From contig CAWAHD010000003.1 in NCBI GenBank assembly GCA_963781785.1, positions 310,001 to 374,000 of the forward strand: a DNA stretch of 64,000 nt. Direction: 5' to 3'. Below are positions 45,382-54,487 of this stretch, in pieces (within the stretch, counting starts at the first letter, position 1; every line of letters starts with the position of its first letter). The DNA comes from CAWAHD01 sp963781785. Lineage in GTDB: Bacteria > Planctomycetota > Planctomycetia > Isosphaerales > Isosphaeraceae. Both the position numbers and the translations under genes were made by a program. The notes below the pieces were generated by a model. It saw nothing but the letters and a program-made list of their open reading frames with translations, had not been told where the DNA came from and did not search any database.

Positions 45382-46275
45382 TCACTGCGGTTCGACGGCT
45401 GGCTCGGAAGGCACGTCGGGTGCGCCGGCCGGAACCAATGATTCGTCGCCGGCCTTGGCCTCGGCCTGGGCTCTGGGCTCACCGTCGCGTTGCTTGACCG
45501 CGCCGCGTAGTCCTTCGCCACGACCGGACCCACGCCGCCGGTCGCGATCACCGCGAGCCTGCCCTGTATCGGCGGGCGGCGGCGGCTCGGCCGGCGCGGC
45601 TGCCCTCCCCTCGATGATCGCGTCAGTGAGCTGCCCGATCACCAGCTCGATCGACCGCATGCTGTCATCATTGCCGGGGATCGGCAGGTCGATCAGATCG
45701 GGGTCGCAATCCGTGTCGAGCAGGGCAACGACCTTGATGCCGAGCTTTCGCGCCTCGGCGACCGCGATGTGCTCGCGGCGGGGGTCGATGACCAGCAGTG
45801 CCTCGGGCAGCCGATTCATGTGCCGGATGCCGCTCAAGTTGCGTTCGATCTTCCGTCGCTCGCGACTCAAAGTCGAGATCATCTTCTTGGAATAAGAGAG
45901 TGCCTGCTCGCTGTCCAGGGTATTCTCGAGCTCTTCGAGTCGTTCCAGCCGGCTGCGGATGGTACGGAAGTTGGTCAGCGTACCTCCCAGCCACCGTTCG
46001 GTCACGTACGGCATCCCGGAGCGGTTGCAGTGTTCAATGATCGTGTCAGCCGCCTGGCGCTTCGTGCCCACGAACAGGACCAGTCCGTTGGATGACGTCA
46101 CGCGGTTGAAGAATTTGATCGCGCGGAGCAGACCGCGTACGGTTTCTTTCAAGTTAATAATGTGAATCAGGTTGCGTTTGCCGTAGATATACGGCTTCAT
46201 CTTGGGATTCCAGCGGCTGGCGCGGTGGCCGTAATGGACACCGGCATCGATGAAATCCTTGACAACAAGCGCCAC
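45382..46275 (-). CDS. rpsB: Small ribosomal subunit protein uS2 with an extended C-terminus
   Basis: Ribosomal protein S2, needed for mRNA binding by the 30S subunit. The conserved 225 residues are complete: FIDAGVHYGHRASRWNPKMKPYIYGKRNLIHIINL, FVGTKRQAAD, YVTERWLGGTLTNF and DLIDLPIPGNDDSMRSIELV. Beyond about residue 225 there is a charged tail of roughly 70 residues (Arg/Gly/Asp-rich, then Ala/Pro/Glu-rich) that is not part of the fold. Start ATG at 46275. It heads the rpsB-tsf-pyrH-frr block. Confidence 0.96.
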   Translation of the reverse strand: MALVVKDFIDAGVHYGHRASRWNPKMKPYIYGKRNLIHIINLKETVRGLLRAIKFFNRVTSSNGLVLFVGTKRQAADTIIEHCNRSGMPYVTERWLGGTLTNFRTIRSRLERLEELENTLDSEQALSYSKKMISTLSRERRKIERNLSGIRHMNRLPEALLVIDPRREHIAVAEARKLGIKVVALLDTDCDPDLIDLPIPGNDDSMRSIELVIGQLTDAIIEGRAAAPAEPPPPADTGQARGDRDRRRGSGRGEGLRGAVKQRDGEPRAQAEAKAGDESLVPAGAPDVPSEPAVEPQ

Positions 46276-46451
46276 GAACCGTCCTCCGAATCGTACGAGA
46301 AATCCGGCCGCGAGTCCCCGGGCGACGTGCGCGGGGCGACCTTGCTGGGGTTAATGCGAGGTCGACAGTGCCACGTGCAGCCTACTTTATCGGCTCGCGC
46401 TTCCGGCGTCAAACCCTGTGGCAGTCTGTGCACGCGCGACTTCCGTCCATT

Positions 46452-47600
46452 TCACGCCTTCAGCCACCGCTCGAGCCAGCCGAAGGCCTCGTCCTGCATG
46501 GGTCGATCGAACTTGTGTGGTCCAGGGTAGAACGAGCACTTGAAGTGATCGCCGGCATCTGCCTTGGCGAACACTTCGGTGAGCATTCGCTCGGCGCGGC
46601 GCATCTCGCCGATGGTGAAAAGCTGGTCTTCCTCGTCGTTTTGCACCAATGTGTGCAACGGCACGCGCAGGCCGAGGATTTCCGGGTAATCGAGGTCCAG
46701 TGGAATGCCGGGGATATAAACCATCCAGGTATGAGTATAACACTTGTTCAGAAGATAATCGCGCCAGGTGGTCATCATGCCGACGCAGCAGGCGCAACGG
46801 ATTCGATCGTCGAGACCGGCGAGATAGACGGTTCGAAGTCCACCGCCGGAGAGGCCAGCACAGCCGACACGGGTGGGATCGACGTCGTCTCGCGAGCAGA
46901 GATAATCCAGTGCGCGCTGATCTTCGGCGGTGAAGACCCCTGGCCAGGTAGTACCGGCGCAGAACAGGCTCTTGGCCATCAAATGCTCGTGATCGGCGGC
47001 GAACTGGTTGTACGCCGTGATCTCCCTTTCGGACTCGGGATTGACCTCGTGGAGATCTTTGCGGAGAACCAGGGGCAAATCGCCGACGCGGACGCGGCGG
47101 CTAGCAAAGGCGAACGCGTCGTGGACCAGTACGGTGAAACCACGCCTGGCAAGCGCGTTCGCCCAGCTCAAACCACCGTAATACTGATCGCGGTGCTCTT
47201 TCATCATCGGGTGGAGCTGGTCGCCGATCTGTGCGATCTTCCGCCAGCCGAAATACTTGTTCCCGCCATGGTCGTGCAGCGCCAAGACGGCAGGAAGACG
47301 GCCTCGCGTGGCGGCTGGCTTGAGAAGGACTGCCTCGGTAGGGGGCCCGTAAGGAAGCTGCCAGCTCAGGTGCTCGACGTGCAGACCATCGTGCACAAGC
47401 TGATGCTGGAGTTCTGCCCTGGGCACCGCCCCTGTGTCGGGCTGCATCAGGCAGCCGTGCAGCCGCTCGCGTGCAAGGGTACGCCAGCGGTCGAGATCAC
47501 GGGCCGAGAATCGTGCGTTGCGGTACGAGAGTCGCGCCGGGGCGTCCCCGGCAAGGCCCGCTGCCCAGGGGCCGTAGGATCCAATCATGTTGGTGTCCAT
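46452..47600 (-). CDS. Alpha/beta-hydrolase (acetyl-xylan-esterase/dienelactone-hydrolase-like)
   Basis: 382 residues with an alpha/beta-hydrolase catalytic set: oxyanion region LPAVLALHDHGGNKYFG, nucleophile elbow VGCAGLSGGGLRTVYLAG (Ser near residue 255), an acid in the later DLDYPEI/VQNDEEDQLF region and a terminal His near PHKFD. The long segment between residues 140 and 240 is a lid. The fold resembles the abhydrolase-7/DLH group, which cleaves esters or lactones, including sugar esters. No signal peptide or lipobox is visible, so it should be cytosolic; the substrate is unknown. Confidence 0.8.
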   Translation of the reverse strand: MDTNMIGSYGPWAAGLAGDAPARLSYRNARFSARDLDRWRTLARERLHGCLMQPDTGAVPRAELQHQLVHDGLHVEHLSWQLPYGPPTEAVLLKPAATRGRLPAVLALHDHGGNKYFGWRKIAQIGDQLHPMMKEHRDQYYGGLSWANALARRGFTVLVHDAFAFASRRVRVGDLPLVLRKDLHEVNPESEREITAYNQFAADHEHLMAKSLFCAGTTWPGVFTAEDQRALDYLCSRDDVDPTRVGCAGLSGGGLRTVYLAGLDDRIRCACCVGMMTTWRDYLLNKCYTHTWMVYIPGIPLDLDYPEILGLRVPLHTLVQNDEEDQLFTIGEMRRAERMLTEVFAKADAGDHFKCSFYPGPHKFDRPMQDEAFGWLERWLKA

Positions 47601-47963
47601 CAGTGTCCTCTCTTCCCTGGTCGTGCCTCAAGCCTTCTTGACACACGCTCGTCGCTCACATCGATTTTGATCTTACTGACCTACCGGGTACGCAGCTCTC
47701 TTACAACTGCTTCGGCCCAGTCTACTCAGCTAACGCGGAGCATTCACTATTCCGGAGGCCGAACGCTAACGCTCGCGACGCTGCAAGATACACGTCGATC
47801 GAGAATTTCCCGAGAGTGGAGGACCGCAACCACACCGGCAAAGCCGGACGATCGCCTTGGAAGATCTTGAACGCGATGCGCAGCGACGTTAGATTCGATC
47901 TTCTCTTCCTTTGCGGCGGTTCCGAGGAGGTAGAACCAGGGAGGGTGAAACACGGCCAGGCGC
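47601..47963. other. Intergenic region before tRNA-Cys
   Basis: About 360 bases with no convincing gene. It must carry the promoter of the hydrolase (minus strand) and of tRNA-Cys (plus strand). No strong -35/-10 pair or operator palindrome is apparent. Confidence 0.35.
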
Positions 47964-48034
<71 letters not shown>

Positions 48035-48558
48035 TTTCAGACTCAAGACCGGCCAGTAAGCGACAAATAGTGTCCACTCCCGTCGCCGTGGGCAAGCATC
48101 TCGTCTTAGTGGGATGCTGCGCAAACATGCCCATGAATTCCGGCGCTCCGAGTCCTGATTGAGCTGGCGCCTCAGCTACCAGCACCCTCCGCGCGGGAAT
48201 TCGATCGCAACGAAGCCGACCTATGCACTCATGGCGTCGACCTCGCAACAGTGAGTGGATTTTTGCGCGCATCGCTTCCAACCGATTTTCGTGCCTTTGA
48301 GACGCGACGATCTCCGTTTAGCTCAAATAGCGCCCGAGCAGCAACACACTCATTATTCGCGTGTTGCGTCCAGATCCATTTCGCTGTCGCCAATCACCAT
48401 GTCCCCTCTCCACGAACGCCAATGTTGTTTCTTGGCCTCATTTATTGCAGGATCTTCATAAATTCGGTCGAGATAGTTAGTCGTTAATCTTGACAAGTTC
48501 GGTCGGATTGATAACATCCGTTTTGTAATGCTAAGAGCGGCTATATCAAGAGGCTGGA
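48035..48558. other. Intergenic region before the sulfate-transport operon
   Basis: About 520 bases. Short open frames here, e.g. 48251-48487 (plus) and 47889-48281 (minus), have no recognisable product. The 3' half is more AT-rich than its surroundings and includes a promoter-like pair at 48490-48517. No TPP-, SAM- or cysteine-box-like riboswitch core is visible. Confidence 0.4.
48490..48517 (+). promoter_or_regulatory. Candidate promoter of the sulfate-transport operon
   Basis: TTGACA (48490-48495) is followed after 16 bases by TAACAT (48512-48517), a 6/6 and a 4/6 match to the sigma-70 boxes. It lies about 40 bases upstream of the proposed start of the binding-protein gene. Planctomycete promoters are poorly defined, so this is a sequence match only. 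Confidence 0.4.
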
Positions 48559-49671
48559 GTGATCTCGATCGTTGAGATGGTGAAGGCCGATTCGCTGGGA
48601 ATGGGGTTGATGGGGATGGTGCGTTGGATAAAGGTTGCCTTTGGGATCGCGATGATACCAGCGGTGATGCTGGTACCGGGGTGTGGATCCGGACGCGAGC
48701 CGAACAGCGACGTGCTCAAGCTAGGGGCGTACTCGGTCGTGAAGGAGGTCTTGGGCGACGGGCTACTGCCGGCGTTCAAGGATGACTGGAAGAAGAAGAC
48801 GGGTCGGGCGGTCGAGTTTGAGGTTGCTTACAACGGCTCCGGCGCACAAACCCGAGCAATCCTTTCGGGGTATGACGCGGATGTGGCGATCTTGTCGCAC
48901 GAAGGCGATATGGACCTACTCGCGAAGGCAGGCCGGGTGAAGTCGACCTGGAAGGACGGACCAAATCGCGGGATGGTGACGCATAGCCTGGTTGTGATCG
49001 GGCATCGGCCCGGTAACCCCAAAGCGATCAAAGACTGGTCCGACCTGGCGAAGCCGGGCGTCGCCGTGCTCTATCCCGACCCCAAGACTTCGGGCGGGGC
49101 CCGGTGGAATATCAACGCGATCTACGGATCGGCGTATCTGGCGTCTCGGGAAGCAAAGGGGGGCCAGGCTGATCTCAGCTCGGTGCAGGACTTTCTGGCC
49201 AAGGTCCAGCGCAACGTCGTCAACATGGATCCGTCGGGCCGACAGAGCATGGCGAATTTCGCTGAACGGGGAACCGGTGACGCCGTTGTCACTTACGAGA
49301 ACGAGCTCCTTTTGCTGAAGAAGGAGAAGGAAGAGATTCCTTATGTGATTCCTCCGGCGACCCTCTTGATCGAGAGTCCGGGTGCCGTGGTCGAGACGGC
49401 GGTGGAATCGCACGGGACCCGGGCCGTGGCCGAGGCGTTCCTGGCTTTTATGCTCTCGGACGAGGGCCAGCGCATCGTGGCGGCGTATGGATTTCGGCCG
49501 GTGAAGGCTGACGTCGGGCTCCCGAGTGGAGCGCCGGCGCTCCCCCCGAAGCTGTTCACCATGGCCGACCTGGGGGGATGGGAAAAACTTGAGAAGCAGC
49601 TCTACGGGACCGACGGGATCTGGACATCGCTCTTTGCCTCTTTATCGAGCGCGAAAGCGTCGGGGAGGTAA
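48559..49671 (+). CDS. sbp: Sulfate ABC transporter substrate-binding lipoprotein
   Basis: The binding protein that captures sulfate (or thiosulfate) for the CysTWA importer. GTG at 48559 follows AAGAGG; ATGs at 48577, 48601 and 48619 are alternatives, the last nearer the hydrophobic leader. The lipobox LVPGC near residue 42 predicts lipid anchoring. Typical blocks are present: AYSVVKEVLGDGLLPAFKDDWKKKTGR, YNGSGAQTRAI, KPGVAVLYPDPKTSGGARWNINAIYG and AEAFLAFMLSDEGQRI. It is first in a four-gene operon and its stop lies within the SD of cysT. Confidence 0.93.
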   Translation: MISIVEMVKADSLGMGLMGMVRWIKVAFGIAMIPAVMLVPGCGSGREPNSDVLKLGAYSVVKEVLGDGLLPAFKDDWKKKTGRAVEFEVAYNGSGAQTRAILSGYDADVAILSHEGDMDLLAKAGRVKSTWKDGPNRGMVTHSLVVIGHRPGNPKAIKDWSDLAKPGVAVLYPDPKTSGGARWNINAIYGSAYLASREAKGGQADLSSVQDFLAKVQRNVVNMDPSGRQSMANFAERGTGDAVVTYENELLLLKKEKEEIPYVIPPATLLIESPGAVVETAVESHGTRAVAEAFLAFMLSDEGQRIVAAYGFRPVKADVGLPSGAPALPPKLFTMADLGGWEKLEKQLYGTDGIWTSLFASLSSAKASGR

Positions 49672-49677
49672 TCCGCG

Positions 49678-50511
49678 GTGGCCACGGGAGCGGTGAAGTC
49701 AAGCGGGATGGCCACGGATCTGATGCTCAGAGGTACGACGTTGACGTACCTCGGGTTTGCGGTTTTCCTGCCGATGGCGGCGCTGATTGTGGAAGCGGCT
49801 CGGCCGGGGGGTTGGGCATTCTGGGAGGCAGTGCGGGATCCGTACGCCTGGCACGCACTCAAACTCACGATGGTGACGGCGCTTGTGATGGTGGTGGTCA
49901 ACATTGTGACGGGCACCGCGACGGCGTGGGTACTCGTCCGGTACAACTTTCCCGGACGCAGCGTGGTCAACGCCTTGATTGACATGCCGTTTGCAGTTCC
50001 CACGGTGGTCACGGGCGTGATGCTGATCATGCTTTTTGGTCCCTCGAGCGTGCTGGGAGCCATTCTCGGCCGCCATGGCTGGGCTGTGATCTATCACCAG
50101 CCGGGGATCGTGCTGGCGCTTCTGTTCGTGACCTATCCGTTCGTGATCCGGAGCGTGCAGCCGGTGCTGATGGAGCTGGATCGGGCAGAGGAGGAGGCCG
50201 CCACGACGCTGGGCGCAACTCCCTGGACGACCTTTCGGCGAGTGACGCTGCCGGGGCTCTGGCCGTCAATTGTGACCGGTGCCGGGTTGTCGTTCTCGCG
50301 GGCATTGGGAGAATTCGGCAGCGTGGTGATGGTTGCCGGCAATCAGCCGCTGGCCACCAAGACGGCGCCCCTGTACATCTTCGGCGAGATCGAGAGCGGC
50401 AACCGCCATGGTGCGCTGGTCGTCTCGGCGATCCTGCTGGCCGGGTCGCTCTTGATCCTGGTCGCCTTGAACGGTGTTCAGCGGCGCTGGGGGGCCGACC
50501 ATGGCCACTGA
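49678..50511 (+). CDS. cysT: Sulfate ABC transporter permease CysT
   Basis: GTG at 49678, with GGGGAGG overlapping the preceding stop 8 bases upstream. 277 residues with six helices (LTYLGFAVFLPMAALIVEAA first) and the permease EAA-like loop LDRAEEEAATTLGATPWTTFRRVTLPGLWPSI. It forms the membrane channel with CysW. The product also has FDMPFAVP-type block IDMPFAVPTVVTGVMLIMLFGP typical of CysT/CysW. The 3' end overlaps the cysW start by 11 bp. Confidence 0.94.
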   Translation: MATGAVKSSGMATDLMLRGTTLTYLGFAVFLPMAALIVEAARPGGWAFWEAVRDPYAWHALKLTMVTALVMVVVNIVTGTATAWVLVRYNFPGRSVVNALIDMPFAVPTVVTGVMLIMLFGPSSVLGAILGRHGWAVIYHQPGIVLALLFVTYPFVIRSVQPVLMELDRAEEEAATTLGATPWTTFRRVTLPGLWPSIVTGAGLSFSRALGEFGSVVMVAGNQPLATKTAPLYIFGEIESGNRHGALVVSAILLAGSLLILVALNGVQRRWGADHGH

Positions 50512-51382
50512 TCTCCTGAGTGTTGGGGAACGTCATGGTGCGGTGGCCGTTCCGCGGGGCCGGCGCTCCTGGCCGATCGGCCGCTGGCTCTTGATTTCTG
50601 CCGTGCTCGGCTGGTTCGCTCTATTGATCCTGGTGCCAACCCTGGCACTGTTACGACAGGTAACCGCCGGGGGGATGCGTCCCATCTGGAACACGCTGGC
50701 CTCGGCCGAGGTCCGTCACGCGTTCGGATTGACTCTGGGCATCACGGCACTGGTCACCGTGATGAACGCGATCTTCGGCATCGCCCTGGCGCTTGTCCTG
50801 GTTCGCCAGCGGTTCTGGGGGCGAGCGCTCCTGGATGGGATGGTCGACCTGCCGTTCGCGGTCTCGCCGGTGGTGGCCGGTTTGATGCTCATCGTACTGT
50901 TTGGACCGGAGGGCTGGCTGGGTCGCCGCCTGGATCTGTGGGGTGTTCGAGTTATCTACGCAATACCTGGCATGATCCTGGCGACCTTGTTCGTGACGGT
51001 GCCGTTCGTGGTCCGCGAGCTGGTCCCTGTGCTGCGCGAGCTGGGCGAGGAGCATGAGCAGGCTGCTTACACACTGGGGGCCGGGCGATGGCGGACTTTC
51101 TGGAGCGTGACGCTTCCGTCGATCCGCTGGGGCGTTGCCTACGGTGTCACGTTGACCATCGCCCGATCGCTGGGTGAATTCGGCGCGGTTCTTGTGGTCT
51201 CCGGCAACCTGATCGGCCAGACGCAAACGGCGACCCTGTATATTCACGACGGAATCGAGAGCTTTCACACTGAGGGAGCCTATGCCGCCAGCCTGATGCT
51301 GGCCGCGATGTCGTTCGTCTTGCTGGTTGGCATGGACGCGATTCGCAAGCGTCAGGAAGTGCGACAGGGGAATACACCATGA
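50501..51382 (+). CDS. cysW: Sulfate ABC transporter permease CysW
   Basis: ATG at 50501 (MATDLLSVGERHG) overlaps the cysT stop. 293 residues with six helices and the EAA loop LGEEHEQAAYTLGAGRWRTFWSVTLPSIRW; MVDLPFAVSPVVAGLMLIVLFGPEG matches the CysT/CysW pair. N-terminal ~25 residues are polar and Arg-rich. The open frame from 50474 is longer but would add a non-conserved leader. It pairs with CysT as a heterodimeric channel, and its TGA overlaps the ATG at 51379. Confidence 0.94.
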   Translation: MATDLLSVGERHGAVAVPRGRRSWPIGRWLLISAVLGWFALLILVPTLALLRQVTAGGMRPIWNTLASAEVRHAFGLTLGITALVTVMNAIFGIALALVLVRQRFWGRALLDGMVDLPFAVSPVVAGLMLIVLFGPEGWLGRRLDLWGVRVIYAIPGMILATLFVTVPFVVRELVPVLRELGEEHEQAAYTLGAGRWRTFWSVTLPSIRWGVAYGVTLTIARSLGEFGAVLVVSGNLIGQTQTATLYIHDGIESFHTEGAYAASLMLAAMSFVLLVGMDAIRKRQEVRQGNTP

Positions 51383-51507
51383 CGTTGCTCTCGACCTGGA
51401 TCGACCACGACCTGATCGGGATTATCCGAGAGCCGGGCGAACTGGCGGCTTCCCCAGGCGTTCGGCGCGATGAGAGCAATCGACGAATCACACATGAGGA
51501 GACTCAA

Positions 51508-52563
51508 GTGGCTATCGCCGTGCGACATCTCTCGAAGCGTTACGGTAAGTTCCAGGCGGTCGACGACGTCTCGTTCGACGTTCCCGCCGGTCAGCTTGTG
51601 GCTCTCCTGGGACCTTCCGGCTCGGGGAAGAGCACGATCCTGCGGATCATCGCGGGGCTGGAAACGGCTGACCGGGGCTCGGTCGAACTGACCGGTGAGG
51701 ACACCACGGCGGTCCCGATTCAACATCGCGGCGTCGGGTTTGTCTTCCAGCACTATGCCCTCTTTCGCCACATGACCGTGCGCGAGAACATCGCTTTCGG
51801 CCTGAGGGTCCGCAAGGTTCCGAAGCCCGAGATCCGGGAACGAGTGGACGCACTTCTCGACCTGGTCCAGCTCGCAGGATACGCCCAGCGATACCCGTCG
51901 CAGCTCTCGGGGGGGCAGCGTCAGAGGGTGGCCCTGGCGCGGGCGCTTGCCCCTCGGCCCAAGGTCTTACTGCTCGACGAGCCGTTCGGCGCTCTCGACG
52001 CCAAGGTACGCGATGAGCTGCGCACCTGGCTGCGCCGGCTTCATGACGAGGTCCACGTGACCAGCCTGTTTGTGACCCACGACCAGCAGGAGGCGTTCGA
52101 GGTTGCCGACCAGGTGATCGTGCTCAACCGGGGCCAGGTCGAACAGATGGGGCCTCCCCAGGTGCTGTACGAGCAGCCACGGACGCCGTTCGTCACCGAG
52201 TTTCTGGGCTCGGTGAACGTGCTGCGGGGACAAAGTGCCTCGGGGATGGCCATCCTGGGTGATGGGATCCACGTGCCGACCGACATTGACGGCCACGGCG
52301 TGCCGGTTTCCGTCTATGTGCGGCCTCATGACCTAGATTTGACTCATGAAAGCAACGGCAAACCATCCTGGCCTGGCCGAGTGGTGCGTATGACCCCCTT
52401 GGGGGCGTTCGTCCGGCTCGATATCGAGCTTGCTGACAGCAACTCGGTTCGCGTCGAGCTGACCCGCCAGCGGTTTGCCGCGCTTGAACCACAGATCGGC
52501 GGGACGATTTTCGTCGCCCCCCGAGATCTCAAGGTCTTTCTCGACCAGTCGCAGTCCGTCTGA
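51508..52563 (+). CDS. cysA: Sulfate ABC transporter ATP-binding protein CysA
   Basis: The ATPase of the importer. GTG at 51508 (VAIAVRHLSKRYGKFQ) has GAGGAG 6 bases upstream and begins where CysA homologues begin. An ATG at 51379 (ATGA overlap with cysW) would add 43 residues not seen in the family, so it may be a coupling start or a short leader. Walker A GPSGSGKST, signature LSGGQRQRVALARAL, Walker B VLLLDEPFGALD and the switch LFVTHDQQEAFEVAD are all intact. The C-terminal TOBE-like part carries SVYVRPHDLDL. Confidence 0.95.
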   Translation: MAIAVRHLSKRYGKFQAVDDVSFDVPAGQLVALLGPSGSGKSTILRIIAGLETADRGSVELTGEDTTAVPIQHRGVGFVFQHYALFRHMTVRENIAFGLRVRKVPKPEIRERVDALLDLVQLAGYAQRYPSQLSGGQRQRVALARALAPRPKVLLLDEPFGALDAKVRDELRTWLRRLHDEVHVTSLFVTHDQQEAFEVADQVIVLNRGQVEQMGPPQVLYEQPRTPFVTEFLGSVNVLRGQSASGMAILGDGIHVPTDIDGHGVPVSVYVRPHDLDLTHESNGKPSWPGRVVRMTPLGAFVRLDIELADSNSVRVELTRQRFAALEPQIGGTIFVAPRDLKVFLDQSQSV

Positions 52564-52619
52564 TCTCGGAGTTTACTGGCGAATTTCCATCGAAGACAAC
52601 CGAAAACCGGCCGGAAGAT

Positions 52620-53066
52620 GTGAAACGCGTCACGGCCAATTGTCGTAGAGGTTTGGTGAAAGCTGGGATCGTGTGGGAGCCGAATGTCATGCGCATCGAG
52701 ACGATTGGATGGGCCCGACTGGCCCTCCGGCAGCAGGTGGAGATCTTCGGAGGAGACCAGGTGAGCCTGGAGAGCCTCTGGAGAGCGGTCGGGAGCCCTG
52801 CGGGTCACGACCCACGGCAGTGGGGAGAGCTGGCGGCCCCACTCCTTTCCGGATTTTCGGCCTACCTCGCTCGACTCGACGGCGGCGCCCTCGCGACGGA
52901 CGCTCCCTCCCGGCTGTTATGGATCTGGGAGGACGAATCAAAGGATCCCTGGTGCACCGGAGACCTGATGAGCCACGAATTCATCGCCTGGACATACGCG
53001 ACCTATCTTGACACTCATTTCCAGCGCGACCGGATCCGTGTGGCCAGCTCGTTCGCGGCTCATTGA
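52620..53066 (+). CDS. Small KilA-N-like protein
   Basis: 148 residues; ATG at 52689 (MRIETIGWARLALRQQ) is an alternative start. The sequence SLESLWRAVGSPAGHDPRQWGELAAPLLSGFSAYLA and the later DPWCTGDLMSHEFIAWTYATYLDTHF follow the order of a KilA-N domain (xGSPxGRDPRxWLR, then GDLxxxxxIAxWYAxYLD), a DNA-binding fold first known from phage antirepressors. It lies just after cysA with a 56-bp gap, possibly a separate unit. The match is by pattern only. Confidence 0.5.
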   Translation: MKRVTANCRRGLVKAGIVWEPNVMRIETIGWARLALRQQVEIFGGDQVSLESLWRAVGSPAGHDPRQWGELAAPLLSGFSAYLARLDGGALATDAPSRLLWIWEDESKDPWCTGDLMSHEFIAWTYATYLDTHFQRDRIRVASSFAAH

Positions 53067-53091
53067 GCTGGGCAACTCACCCACGTACGGC

Positions 53092-54366
53092 TCAGCCGGC
53101 CCCATCCTTCCCGTGATGGCATTTCTTGTACTTCTTGCCACTGCCGCACCAGCACGGATCATTACGCCCCAGCTTGGGGCCGGTATTCCGGATGGTCGGG
53201 GTCACGGGCAGAGCCTCGATCTCCTCGTCCATATCGTCTTCGTCACGATCATCCCACGATTCTGCGAACGAGCGCGGGCGGCTCGGACGATCCAGAGTCT
53301 CGGCATAGGCTTCGTATTCGAAGCGATATTCACCGAGCCAGTCTTCTTGCAGGTCACCTTGCCGCGATTGTCCACCCGACTGGTATTTCTTTTCGACGAA
53401 ACCCTTGCTGACGATCTCGCGACTGACGAGCTTTTCGCGGAATGCGGTTTCGATCAGATCCGCTGACAGTGGATCGGCCAGACAAGCGAGATCGGCGACC
53501 AGGAAGCCGATCTCCTCGGAAGTCGTGAACGGGATGTCATCATCATCATCGTCGTCGAAAACCTCGTCTTCATCGTCACCTTCAATCGACTCGGTGCGCA
53601 TTTCCTCGTCGACGCAGTTCTCCGCATCGAGGAGCTCATCGTCGAGATCGCTTTCGTCGTCGTCGAAGAGTTCGTCGTCGTCGAAGAGTTCGTCGTCGTC
53701 GTCGGAGTCGTCACCGAATGACTCGTCGTCTGCACCATCGTCGTGATGCAGGCCGAAGAGAACAGATCGTTCGTCGATCTCAAGATCGACGTCCTCTTGG
53801 GGCGGGCTGAGCGCCCGCTCTTCTCGGGCCTTGGCCATTCGTTCCTGAAGACTGGTGCGCATGAACTCGGCAAGGCGAGATCTGAGAACCGGGTCGTCGC
53901 CTGCCGCCTCTCGGGCGGCTCCATACATCTGACTGCGCTCAACAGCAGTGACCGCTGGATCGCGGCAAAGGTCGAGCAAAGCGTCAAAACCCGGGCCGCC
54001 GAATTTCGAAAGTGCATAGGCCGCATCGGGCACGACATCATCGGCATGTTGAGTGATGACGGCAACCAGCTCGGCGATCGCGGTGGTCGGTCGAAGAATA
54101 CTCAGGAGGCCAATCGCATGGCTGACAGGTCCCGGGTCGTACTCCGCATCGTGGACAGTTCTCACGACGGCGAGGAGCGGCTCCACGGCGGCGTCGCCAG
54201 CGTTGATGATTTGCTCCAGCCGACTGGGATCAGGCCAGTCGCCGGCTGCCACCATTTGGTCGACGAGCAACTGGGCATCGAGCAAAGCCCCGCCATCGAG
54301 GGATGCAAGATCCACTCCAGCCAAGCCGTGATGGAGATCGGATTTGATGGGTTCGACGGCATCCAT
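53092..54366 (-). CDS. SEC-C motif protein with helical repeats and an Asp-rich repeat
   Basis: 424 residues. The first ~170 are helical, resembling HEAT-like or DUF1186-type repeats (DAAVEPLLAVVRTVHDAEYDPGP; DDVVPDAAYALSKFGGPGFDALLDL). Residues ~205-255 are almost pure Asp/Glu with tandem copies of DDDELFD. The last ~20 residues carry the SEC-C zinc site GRNDPCWCGSGKKYKKCHH (PxCxCxSGxxYxxCC type), found at the C-terminus of SecA and of unrelated proteins. The role may be chaperone-like or in zinc-mediated binding to partners; the SEC-C site is the only firm signature. Confidence 0.85.
   Translation of the reverse strand: MDAVEPIKSDLHHGLAGVDLASLDGGALLDAQLLVDQMVAAGDWPDPSRLEQIINAGDAAVEPLLAVVRTVHDAEYDPGPVSHAIGLLSILRPTTAIAELVAVITQHADDVVPDAAYALSKFGGPGFDALLDLCRDPAVTAVERSQMYGAAREAAGDDPVLRSRLAEFMRTSLQERMAKAREERALSPPQEDVDLEIDERSVLFGLHHDDGADDESFGDDSDDDDELFDDDELFDDDESDLDDELLDAENCVDEEMRTESIEGDDEDEVFDDDDDDDIPFTTSEEIGFLVADLACLADPLSADLIETAFREKLVSREIVSKGFVEKKYQSGGQSRQGDLQEDWLGEYRFEYEAYAETLDRPSRPRSFAESWDDRDEDDMDEEIEALPVTPTIRNTGPKLGRNDPCWCGSGKKYKKCHHGKDGAG
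53653..53705 (-). repeat. Tandem 18-bp repeat encoding Asp-rich DDDELF units
   Basis: TTCGTCGTCGTCGAAGAG occurs at 53653-53670 and 53671-53688, with a third partial copy beginning at 53689. On the coding (minus) strand this gives repeated DDDELF units. Such a short repeat in frame is prone to slippage, so length may differ between strains or assemblies. Confidence 0.85.
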
Positions 54367-54487
54367 GGTGTCGGTCTCCTCGAGGTAAGACGGGATCGCA
54401 ACGACCGGATTTTACAGACAAAAGGCAACGCAAGCCAGGCAGGTTGGTGGTTGATCAGGCAAGAACGCCGAGCGGTCCGTTCCCGGC

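Noticed and set aside
46368..47870. 500-codon plus-strand frame
   Set aside because: Antisense to the alpha/beta hydrolase, which has an intact catalytic elbow; the plus-strand product lacks any domain.
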